Origin: Calothrix sp. PCC 6303
Lineage (GTDB): Bacteria; Cyanobacteriota; Cyanobacteriia; Cyanobacteriales; Nostocaceae
Direction: 5' to 3'
Assembly: GCF_000317435.1 (NCBI RefSeq)
Contig: NC_019751.1
Location: 1,550,001 to 1,614,000 of the forward strand
DNA: 64,000 nt
Under the pieces are notes generated by a model. It was not told the DNA's origin. It saw only the letters and a program-made list of their open reading frames with translations, and did no database searches. The position numbers and the translations under genes are program-made. Positions 34,463 through 41,936 of the stretch are shown here, in pieces (position 1 is the stretch's first letter; every line of letters begins with the position of its first letter).

Positions 34463-35527
34463 ATGCTGTCTAAAATCCAGAATCAATTCAAATCTGCCCT
34501 AGTTATCTCTGCTTTACTTTCGGCTACATTACCCATCGCACCAGCCAAATCCCAAACTTCACAACCTTTACAAACCAATTTCAGCCAAACACAACAACTC
34601 ACACAAGCCAATTTAGTCGCAGAAGATGTTAAACCATCAGTCGTGCGGGTAGTTGTTGGTTGCAAAGCCAAAGTTTACTCACCCAATACTGGTAAAATCT
34701 ATGAGTTGGAAAAAATCACAGGTCATGGTTCTGGATTCTTTGTAAATCCCAATGGTTACGCTGCTACCAACGCCCATGTTACCAACCCAGAGGATTGCCA
34801 GCAAATTCTTCGAGCAGATTTAGCTGCAAAACTTGAAGCTGACGGAGAAACATTAGAAAATGTCGAAGCCGAATTAAAGTGGATTGAAACCAAACCAATT
34901 CAATTAGTATATTTACCAAATCAAGAACAGCTACCTTTTGAAATTATTAATTTTGGTGCAGTTGCAGGTGAAGGTAAGGATGTTTCCATCATCAAAGTTA
35001 ATCTAATTAATGCACCAGTTCTCAAACTTGCCGAATCCAACCAAGTCAAACTCTTAGACTCTGTAACCGTGGTGGGATATCCGGGATTAGTTGAAACAAT
35101 TCCTGTATTTAACGAAGAATCCTTCTACGAAGCTAGTTTTACTCGTGGTCAAATTTCGGCTAAGAAAAACCTGAAAGATGGTACACCAATTCTCCAAATT
35201 ACTGCCCCTGTACCTAAAGGGAACTCCGGTGGTCCCGTTCTCAATGATAACGGAGAAGTTATCGGTTTAGTCACCTTTGGTCCTGATGATAATTTTACCT
35301 TTATTTTCACCAGTGATACCATCCAAGAGTTTCTCGACTCTGCCAATATTAGTAATCAACAGGGATTGGTAAATCAGACATACCGCGAAGGATTACAATT
35401 GTACAGTCGAGGTGAATACAGCCAAGCATTACGGAAATTTGAGTTAGTCAAACGGTTATTTCCCCAGCATTCAGAGGTGGAAAATTACCTTGACAAATGT
35501 CAACAAGTTGTAGCTAACGGTAATTAG
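34463..35527 (+). CDS. secreted trypsin-like serine protease with TPR tail
   Basis: HtrA/trypsin-like protease. I choose the ATG at 34463 (MLSKIQNQFKSALVISALLS), preceded by AGGGAA, since it puts the signal peptide at the N-terminus. The triad is visible: His in GHGSGFFVNPNGYAATNAHV, Asp in GKDVSIIKVN, Ser in PKGNSGGPVLNDNGEVIGLV. There is no PDZ domain; the C-terminal ~45 residues hold one TPR-like hairpin (YREGLQLYSRGEYSQALRKF). Acts in the periplasm or outside. A good terminator hairpin follows at 35564. Confidence 0.88.
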   Translation: MLSKIQNQFKSALVISALLSATLPIAPAKSQTSQPLQTNFSQTQQLTQANLVAEDVKPSVVRVVVGCKAKVYSPNTGKIYELEKITGHGSGFFVNPNGYAATNAHVTNPEDCQQILRADLAAKLEADGETLENVEAELKWIETKPIQLVYLPNQEQLPFEIINFGAVAGEGKDVSIIKVNLINAPVLKLAESNQVKLLDSVTVVGYPGLVETIPVFNEESFYEASFTRGQISAKKNLKDGTPILQITAPVPKGNSGGPVLNDNGEVIGLVTFGPDDNFTFIFTSDTIQEFLDSANISNQQGLVNQTYREGLQLYSRGEYSQALRKFELVKRLFPQHSEVENYLDKCQQVVANGN

Positions 35528-35563
35528 CTGATTGCACAAAGGCTAATATTTTTTCAGAACAGC

Positions 35564-35598
35564 AAAAAGACTGGTGTTGTCCATAACCCAGTCTTTTT
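35564..35598 (+). terminator. Rho-independent terminator of the protease gene
   Basis: Stem AAAAAGACTGG (35564-35574) / CCAGTCTTTTT (35588-35598) ending in a T run, 37 bp after the protease stop codon. Confidence 0.8.
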
Positions 35599-35670
35599 AA
35601 ATGCACCTAACCAGTGAAGAATATGTCAATTAACAAGCAGTAAGTATGTAGCTACAAATAAAGTCAACTG

Positions 35671-35703
35671 GGCTTCTAGCCTGCATAAAAGAGGCTAGAA
35701 GCC
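35671..35703. terminator. hairpin between convergent genes
   Basis: Perfect 12-bp stem GGCTTCTAGCCT (35671-35682) / AGGCTAGAAGCC (35692-35703). It lies in the 361-bp gap between the protease and the minus-strand DUF3598 gene; the rest of the gap shows nothing else. It is likely a terminator or a dispersed repeat. Confidence 0.55.
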
Positions 35704-35888
35704 TGTTCCAGCAATGCATCTATTGGGGAATTATTTTGTTGGAAGTCCTTTAGTAACTGCGCGAGAATTTGCGATCGCTAATACTGTTTAGTATGCTACA
35801 GGTAAGCATATTCGTGATTTAGCAATTAAACCGGATAAGTTGTTGTAATACGTGATAAAAATAGCAACGTATTGTATTCAATTCCTAT

Positions 35889-36638
35889 TTATTGGGGTTT
35901 ATGAAATTCCTCTAAAGTCAGACTTGAGAATCCAGATTGATCATATTTTCGGATACCACGTTGCCAAAAAGTAGGTAATACTTGCCAATCAATTACCGTT
36001 AAGAAATGTTGCCCTTTTTCTATAACTTGGGGACAGCTAATTGAAATACCATCAGAAAAGTGCATGGTAAAGTAATCAATTCCTAAACTTTCTAGTGCTG
36101 TCCATATTTTTTCTTCTGAGGAAGATACTTGGTAATCATCTGTAATTGTTTTACTAATTCCATTCCAGTTAATCCCAGTAATTTGTTTTACAGTTGAAGT
36201 AGGTTTATCTGGAAAATCTGCAATATGTTCGGAAATGACTAATACTGAATCTATAGAAATACCATTTTTATAAATCCCGACTACACTTATTCGTCTTTGC
36301 TCATATCTAAAACCAGTCTCAAAAAAGAATTTTGTTCCTGAATCGACTTGTTTCAGTCCCCAGGAAAAGCAGTTTTTTAAAAATAGGCTTCTGAGCGTTG
36401 ACTTATTATAATTACCATAGAGTTTCGATTCTTTTTTCCCATCTTCATAAGTGTAGTGATTGTGATGTTGAATTTCAGTACCATCTTCATTGAGGCGAAA
36501 ACTTCTAATACATTGAATAGAGTTAGTTAATTGACCTTCTGAAGAAAATGTAGTCCAGTTTCCATGCCAATCACCAACATGATATTTACAAAAATTACTC
36601 CAACTTTCATTCTGAGCTTCTATTAAATTTATACTCAT
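35889..36638 (-). CDS. DUF3598 family protein
   Basis: 249 aa. The start NESWSNFCKYHVGDWHGNWT, then SIQCIRSFRLNEDGTEIQHH, NHYTYEDG, LKNCFSWGLKQ and FETGFRYEQRRISVVGIY fit the DUF3598 family of cyanobacteria and plants, a calycin/lipocalin-like beta barrel that often occurs in two copies per protein. It lies 90 bp downstream of the Rieske oxygenase on the same strand and could be co-transcribed. Such barrels bind hydrophobic ligands; the ligand here is unknown. Confidence 0.72.
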   Translation of the reverse strand: MSINLIEAQNESWSNFCKYHVGDWHGNWTTFSSEGQLTNSIQCIRSFRLNEDGTEIQHHNHYTYEDGKKESKLYGNYNKSTLRSLFLKNCFSWGLKQVDSGTKFFFETGFRYEQRRISVVGIYKNGISIDSVLVISEHIADFPDKPTSTVKQITGINWNGISKTITDDYQVSSSEEKIWTALESLGIDYFTMHFSDGISISCPQVIEKGQHFLTVIDWQVLPTFWQRGIRKYDQSGFSSLTLEEFHKPQ

Positions 36639-36727
36639 ATGCTCACTTAATTACTTGTTGTTACTACAATGACATCAACGATTAATTATCTATTTTTTTG
36701 ATACTATAATTTCATAAATCGGCTTCC

Positions 36728-38110
36728 CTATTTATATAAATCAACCACGGGTAAACCTTTTCTGGGAACACTGCTAATAAATCTTTCCCTCATTAAACCG
36801 AGTTTATAGGAGCAACCTAAGCTCAATATGCTTAATAAAACAGGTAGTAAAACTATTTTTATCGGTAAATTAACAACTATTAATAACAACCCTAAAATCG
36901 CCAACACTGCGGTAAAATTCTGACAATAATCTTTAACTTTATCTATCAATACTAGAGATTGCCGACAACTAGGGCAGTGTTTTGTATGTCTATGCCAAAT
37001 ATCATATAACTGCTCGTCACTTAATTCTTGAAAAGGTACTTCTTTCATTCCTTGCCATGCAGGTTTACCACCAGCAAATTCATCTAACCATTTGCGAAAA
37101 GTAACGATGCCAATATCAGCTAATGAGGGCATAAAATATGACTTTTGCCAAGGTTTATCTTCCAATGATTCATTCATAGCTTGGGAATGCATCATTGATA
37201 AATCCTGGTTACTCAACTTATAACTAGATGAATGTCTTAATCCGGTTTGTAAATATTTGGGCAGTAGCTCAAACCAGAAGTTACGTTTTTGAGAAAAGGT
37301 ATCAGTGATAAACTTACCAATGTGTTTACAATAACCTGGTTCTGTCGGTACAAAATATAACTGAAATAAAGCAGATTTACCGTTAGAATACTTGTAGATT
37401 GTTGTATTACAACAAGGTGGGGTGAACTGCCGTGTTGCATCCATATCCTTGTTGAAAATATTGTAACCAGAATGCTTTAAAGTAAAACCATTTTCAGCAG
37501 AAATTTCTCCAGATACTTCAAAATGTTCCATGGGGATAGCTCTTTCGGGAGAAAATCCAGCAATCCCATTATGCAAAAATTGGGCATGAGAAGGGTCAAA
37601 ACTACTTTCAAAAGAGACAGTATAACCAACAGGAACTTCTGACATAAACCAATCTGTCGCAGAGCTATCAAGCTGAAATTCTGGCATTAGTGCAGGTTGT
37701 TTTAAGTTACTATCCTCAAAAGCAGTAGGACTATTATCTGCCCATATCCACAGTAATCCTTGTAATACTTGAGTCGGATATGTGGTAATTTGCGATCGCT
37801 CGCTTTTACAAGCAGTTTCTAAAGCCTTTTCATCGCTCAACATGGGAATATTTGTACATGTTCCTGTCCCATCAAAACACCAACCATGATGGCGACACAT
37901 GATGTTGCCATTTTTGTCAATACTTCCTAAAGATAACTGCGCTAATTTATGGGGACAAACATCATCCATTGCCACCCATTTTTGCTGCTTATCTCTCCAA
38001 ATTACCAGATTTTTACCCAGCAAAGTAATTGCAGTGGGATGAGAGGGTTCTAGATAGCTGATAGGAGTTACAGGATACCACTGTTTAGTCCAGGAAAAGT
38101 TAGTCATCAT
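36728..38110 (-). CDS. Rieske non-heme iron oxygenase, PaO/TIC55-like
   Basis: About 460 aa from the ATG at 38110 (MMTNFSWTKQWYPV); the longer frame to 38230 runs into transposon-end sequence and is not native. The Rieske site is CPHKLAQLSLGS then CRHHGWCFDG. The mononuclear iron site is SFDPSHAQFLHNG. The C-terminus has a CPSC motif and two membrane segments (NFTAVLAILGLLLIVVNLPI and the next), as in pheophorbide a oxygenase, TIC55 and relatives that act on chlorophyll breakdown products or related substrates at membranes. Electrons probably come from ferredoxin. The transposon left end lies ~70 bp upstream and may have replaced its promoter. Confidence 0.85.
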   Translation of the reverse strand: MMTNFSWTKQWYPVTPISYLEPSHPTAITLLGKNLVIWRDKQQKWVAMDDVCPHKLAQLSLGSIDKNGNIMCRHHGWCFDGTGTCTNIPMLSDEKALETACKSERSQITTYPTQVLQGLLWIWADNSPTAFEDSNLKQPALMPEFQLDSSATDWFMSEVPVGYTVSFESSFDPSHAQFLHNGIAGFSPERAIPMEHFEVSGEISAENGFTLKHSGYNIFNKDMDATRQFTPPCCNTTIYKYSNGKSALFQLYFVPTEPGYCKHIGKFITDTFSQKRNFWFELLPKYLQTGLRHSSSYKLSNQDLSMMHSQAMNESLEDKPWQKSYFMPSLADIGIVTFRKWLDEFAGGKPAWQGMKEVPFQELSDEQLYDIWHRHTKHCPSCRQSLVLIDKVKDYCQNFTAVLAILGLLLIVVNLPIKIVLLPVLLSILSLGCSYKLGLMRERFISSVPRKGLPVVDLYK

Positions 38111-38178
38111 CAAATTAACTAATTTATTCGACTCAAATTTGAAAAATGAGTAAAAAGCGGCATTTAATGTGCGAATGT

Positions 38179-38384
38179 TGTACATTCGCACATTATATGT
38201 CGCTTTTCGCAAGTTAGGTCGCAACCGCATTTAACTGCTATAAACCCTATTTTACAAAGGTTTGATGCTCTTAGCACATCAAGCCCACGAATTTACTTAA
38301 TTCGCATATTCCATGTCGCAAACTAAATATTCGCAAATTGAATGTCGTTTATTAAAATTTGTCACTTCGCAAATTGTTTGTCGT
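38179..38384 (+). mobile_element. left end of a Tn7-like (CAST V-K type) transposon with TnsB-site repeats
   Basis: Begins with TGTACATTCGCACATTATAT at 38179. The motif TTCGCA-(n7)-TGTCG(C/T) occurs at 38185, 38301, 38330 and 38366 with identical spacing, and once more with an 11-bp period and GGTCGC at 38206. Such arrays at a TGT terminus are the TnsB binding sites of Tn7-like transposons. An inverted copy of the motif (GCGGCATTTAATGTGCGAA, 38157-38175) lies just outside. The tnsB start follows at 38437. No right end is recognised in the window. Confidence 0.78.
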
Positions 38385-38436
38385 ATTATTGAGCGATTCA
38401 TGGTACATTGGTACTCTAATGAGTGTTTTTGCTCTA

Positions 38437-40305
38437 ATGGCAGACAAAAAATTTGAATTGACAGAAAAATTTACACAACTTCCTGAAGCTGTTTTTCTTG
38501 GCGAGAATAATTTCGTAATAGATCCATCCCAAATTATTCTGGAAACGTCAGATAAACATAAACTCACATTTAATCTCATGCAATGGCTTGCGGAATCGCC
38601 AAATCGCACCATTAAATCTCAAAGAAAGCAGGCAATTGCAAGTACTCTTGGTGTTTCAACTCGACAGGTGGAGCGTCTTCTTAAGCAATACGATGAAGAC
38701 AGACTATCAGAGACATCAGGTTTACAACGCTCTGATAAGGGAAAATACCGAGTCAGCGACTACTGGCAAGAATTTATAAAAACGACTTATGAAAAAAGCC
38801 TTAAAGATAAACATCCAATATCGCCAGCATCTATAGTTCGGGAAGTCAAGCGACATGCCATCGTTGACCTTAAGCTTGAACAAGGAAATTATCCTCATCC
38901 AGCTACTGTCTATCGGATTTTAAACCCATTAATTGAGCAGCAAGAACGGAAGAAAAAAGTTAGAAATCCAGGTTCTGGGTCTTGGATGACAGTTGAAACG
39001 AGAGATGGAAAGCAACTTAAGGTTGATTTTAGTAACCAAATTATTCAATGCGATCATACGAAGTTGGATATTCGCATAGTTGATAGTGACGGTATATTAT
39101 TAACTGAACGACCTTGGCTCACCACTGTTGTAGATACTTTTTCCAGTTGTGTGAACGGTTTTCACTTATGGATAAAACAACCTGGTTCTGCTGAGGTAGC
39201 TATTGCTCTAAGACATGCTATCTTACCCAAGCAGTATCCCGATGATTATGAACTTGGTAAACCTTGGAAAATATACGGACATCCTTTTCAATATTTTTTT
39301 ACTGATGGCGGAAAAGATTTTCGCTCAAAACATCTAAAAGCTATTGGCAAGAAATTGGGATTTCAGTGCGAATTACGCGATCGCCCAATCCAAGGTGGCA
39401 TTGTAGAGCGAATTTTCAATACAATTAATACTCAAGTTCTAAAGGACTTACCGGGCTACACAGGACCGAATGTTCAAGAACGACCCGAAAACGCAGAGAA
39501 AGAAGCTTGTTTGAGTATACATGACTTGGACAAGATTTTAGCTAGTTTCTTTTGTGACATTTATAACCACGAGCCTTATCCAAAAGATACTCGCATTACA
39601 AGATTTGAACGCTGGTTTAAGGGTATGGGAGAAAAACTGCCTGAACCTTTAAACGAAAGAGAATTGGATATTTGCTTGATGAAAGAAGCTCAACGAGTTG
39701 TCCAAGCTCATGGCTCTATCCAGTTTGAAAATTTGGTTTATCGAGGAGAATCACTCAATGCACATAAAGGTGAATATGTAACGTTGAGATATGATCCAGA
39801 CCATATTTTGACATTATATGTTTATAGCTACGATGTAAATGATGAACTGGAAAATTTCTTAGGCTATGTTCATGCAATAAACATGGACACTCAAGACTTA
39901 AGTTTAGAAGAATTAAAAAGTCTTAATAAGGAGCGGAGCAAAGCTCGTAGAGAACACTCTAATTACGATGCGTTGTTGGCATTAAGCAAACGAAAGGAGC
40001 TTGTGGAAGAACGCAAACAGGGCAAGAAAGAAAAAAGACAAGCAGAGCAAAAGCGTCTACGGGCTGCTTCTAAGAAAAATTCAAATGTCGTTGAACTACG
40101 ACAAAATAGAGCTTCAAGTTCTTCAAATAAAGATGAGAAAGATGAGAAAATTGAATTATTGCCAGAGAGAGTTTCAAGGGAAGAACTAAAGGTTGAGAAA
40201 ATAGAGCCGCAACTAGAAATTTTAGATAAAGCAGAGACTCCACCACAGGAAAGACACAAATTGGTTATTTCTAGCCGTAAACAACATTTGAAAAAGATTT
40301 GGTAA
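38437..40305 (+). CDS. tnsB: TnsB-type DDE transposase of a CAST V-K-like transposon
   Basis: Catalyses strand transfer of the element. The ATG at 38437 (MADKKFELTEKF) is preferred over TTG 38359, which lies in the transposon end. Domains: N-terminal DNA-binding HTHs (IASTLGVSTRQVERLLKQYD), then a retroviral-integrase-type core with QCDHTKLDIRIVD (first Asp), FFTDGGKDFRSKHLKAIGKK (second Asp), RPIQGGIVERIFNTINTQVL (Glu), then a beta barrel and a long charged C-terminal tail. LRHAILPKQY, LPGYTGPNVQERPENAEKEA and ELDICLMKEAQRVVQ closely match TnsB of type V-K CASTs. About 623 aa. tnsC starts 3 bp after its stop. Confidence 0.93.
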   Translation: MADKKFELTEKFTQLPEAVFLGENNFVIDPSQIILETSDKHKLTFNLMQWLAESPNRTIKSQRKQAIASTLGVSTRQVERLLKQYDEDRLSETSGLQRSDKGKYRVSDYWQEFIKTTYEKSLKDKHPISPASIVREVKRHAIVDLKLEQGNYPHPATVYRILNPLIEQQERKKKVRNPGSGSWMTVETRDGKQLKVDFSNQIIQCDHTKLDIRIVDSDGILLTERPWLTTVVDTFSSCVNGFHLWIKQPGSAEVAIALRHAILPKQYPDDYELGKPWKIYGHPFQYFFTDGGKDFRSKHLKAIGKKLGFQCELRDRPIQGGIVERIFNTINTQVLKDLPGYTGPNVQERPENAEKEACLSIHDLDKILASFFCDIYNHEPYPKDTRITRFERWFKGMGEKLPEPLNERELDICLMKEAQRVVQAHGSIQFENLVYRGESLNAHKGEYVTLRYDPDHILTLYVYSYDVNDELENFLGYVHAINMDTQDLSLEELKSLNKERSKARREHSNYDALLALSKRKELVEERKQGKKEKRQAEQKRLRAASKKNSNVVELRQNRASSSSNKDEKDEKIELLPERVSREELKVEKIEPQLEILDKAETPPQERHKLVISSRKQHLKKIW

Positions 40306-40308
40306 ACT

Positions 40309-41160
40309 ATGGCACGATCGCAACTCGCAATTCAGTCCTCTGTCGAAGTCCTAGTTCCTCAGCTAGATTTAAATGCTCAACTTGCTAAAGTCGTTGAAGT
40401 TGAGGAGATATTCAGTAATTACTTTATACCTACCGATCGCTCTTCAGAATATTTAAGATGGCTAGATGAACTACGGATACTTAGACAATGTGGGCGAGTA
40501 ATTGGTCCGCGAGATGTTGGTAAAAGCCGAGCCTCTCTTCACTATCAAGGGCAGGATCAAAAACGAATTTCGTATGTAAGAGCTTGGTCAGCATCAAGTT
40601 CCAAGCGTTTGTTTTCGCAAATCCTTAAGGATATTAAACACGCAGCACCAATGGGTAAGCGAGATGATTTACGCCCAAGATTGGCTGGAAGCCTTGAAGT
40701 ATTTGGTTTTGAACAGGTCATTATTGACAATGCAGAAAATCTTCAAAAGGAAGCACTACTAGACCTTAAGCAACTTTTTGACGAATGCCATGTTCCCATT
40801 GTCTTAATCGGAGGACAAGAGTTAGATACAATCTTGGACGAATTTGATTTATTAACTTGCTTTCCAACGCTGTATGAATTTGACGGCTTGGACGAAAATG
40901 ATTTTAAAAAAACATTAAATACAATCGAATTTGATATTTTAGCTCTGCCTGAAGCTTCTAATTTATCTGAGGGGATTATATTCGAGCTTTTAGCGGAAAG
41001 TACAGGTGCGCGAATAGGATTACTGGTGAAGATATTAACGAAGGCGGTTTTACATTCTCTCAAAAACGGCTTTAGCAAAATTGATCAAAACATTTTAGAA
41101 AAAATAGCTAATCGGTATGGCAGAAGATATATACCTCCCGAAAAGAGAAATAATAAGTAA
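40309..41160 (+). CDS. tnsC: TnsC-type AAA+ regulator with unusual Walker B
   Basis: AAA+ ATPase that forms filaments on target DNA and recruits TnsB. 283 aa, about the size of CAST V-K TnsC. Walker A is IGPRDVGKSRAS. The Walker B strand reads EQVIIDNAENLQ: the residue after the Asp is Asn where TnsC proteins have Glu (IIDEA). Sensor-1 region is VPIVLIGGQELDTIL. The segment FDLLTCFPTLYEF lacks the Arg found in the corresponding ERFRAHL of the well-known V-K TnsC. It may bind ATP but hydrolyse it poorly. Overlaps tniQ by 44 bp. Confidence 0.88.
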   Translation: MARSQLAIQSSVEVLVPQLDLNAQLAKVVEVEEIFSNYFIPTDRSSEYLRWLDELRILRQCGRVIGPRDVGKSRASLHYQGQDQKRISYVRAWSASSSKRLFSQILKDIKHAAPMGKRDDLRPRLAGSLEVFGFEQVIIDNAENLQKEALLDLKQLFDECHVPIVLIGGQELDTILDEFDLLTCFPTLYEFDGLDENDFKKTLNTIEFDILALPEASNLSEGIIFELLAESTGARIGLLVKILTKAVLHSLKNGFSKIDQNILEKIANRYGRRYIPPEKRNNK

Positions 41161-41683
41161 TAAGGAAATTAATAAGGGTGATGAAATTCTACCCAGATTA
41201 GGCTTTGTTGAGCCATATGAATGTGAAAGTATTAGTCACTATTTAGGTCGTGTACGTCGATTTAAGGCTAATAGTCTTCCTTCAGGATACTCTTTAGGTA
41301 AAATTGCTGGTATTGGTGCCGTTACGACGCGATGGGAGAAGCTCTACCTGAACCCATTTCCTAGCGAAACAGAATTAGAAGCGTTAGCAAAGGTTATTGA
41401 GGTGGAGGTTGAAAGACTGAGGCAAATGCTACCACCTAAGGGTATGACGATGAAACCTCGACCAATTCGGCTGTGTGCTGCTTGCTATGCAGAATCTCCT
41501 CATCATCGTATTGAATGGCAGTTTAAGGATGTGATGGTATGCGATCGCCATCAGTTACCGTTATCGACAAAGTGCAAAAATTGCGGAACTCCTTTTCCAA
41601 TTCCTGCGGATTGGGTGAGGGGTGAATGTCCCCATTGCTGTTTGAGTTTTACAAAGATGGCGAAGCGTCAGAAGTCTGGTTAG
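41117..41683 (+). CDS. tniQ: TniQ target-selection protein
   Basis: Small TniQ (188 aa) of the CAST V-K type, linking target recognition to TnsC. N-terminal TniQ domain: FVEPYECESISHYLGRVRRF, SGYSLGKIAGIGAVTTRWEK. Zinc-binding part: CAACYAESPHHRIEWQFKD, CDRHQLPLSTKCKNCGTPFP, ECPHCCLSF, with repeated CxxC pairs. It starts inside tnsC, so the three genes form one operon. In V-K systems cas12k and the CRISPR array lie toward the other end, but neither is found in the next 22 kb. The 3' end (from ~41563) is duplicated at 44618. Confidence 0.9.
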   Translation: MAEDIYLPKREIISNKEINKGDEILPRLGFVEPYECESISHYLGRVRRFKANSLPSGYSLGKIAGIGAVTTRWEKLYLNPFPSETELEALAKVIEVEVERLRQMLPPKGMTMKPRPIRLCAACYAESPHHRIEWQFKDVMVCDRHQLPLSTKCKNCGTPFPIPADWVRGECPHCCLSFTKMAKRQKSG

Positions 41684-41936
41684 GAATGCGATCGCACTCT
41701 CGTCGCGCAAGCTTCGCACTTCCCCACAAATCCAATCAACGCGAACCACTTTCGTCGCACAAGCGATCGCACTCCAACCCAAACCCTCATAACTGCGATC
41801 GCACTAATCCCACAAACCCCAATAAAAGCGATCGCACTCCAACCCAAACAACCAAAACGCGATCGCACAATTCGCAAAACTACGAAGCCGCGATCGCATC
41901 CTCCCACAAACCCTTAACCTTTTCCCCTTTCTTTCC
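41684..41936. repeat. HIP1-rich repeat cluster after tniQ
   Basis: 253 bp with six GCGATCGC octamers in units like GCGATCGCACTCCAACCCAA, plus a CTCTCGTCGCGCAAGCTT copy of the repeat seen between the TA modules. No ORF. It is very like the cluster at 27117-27457. Confidence 0.85.

Noticed and set aside
38111-38230. N-terminal extension of the Rieske protein (MRLRPNLRKATYNVRMYNIR)
   Set aside because: It is encoded by transposon-end sequence; the family start matches the ATG at 38110 or 38107.
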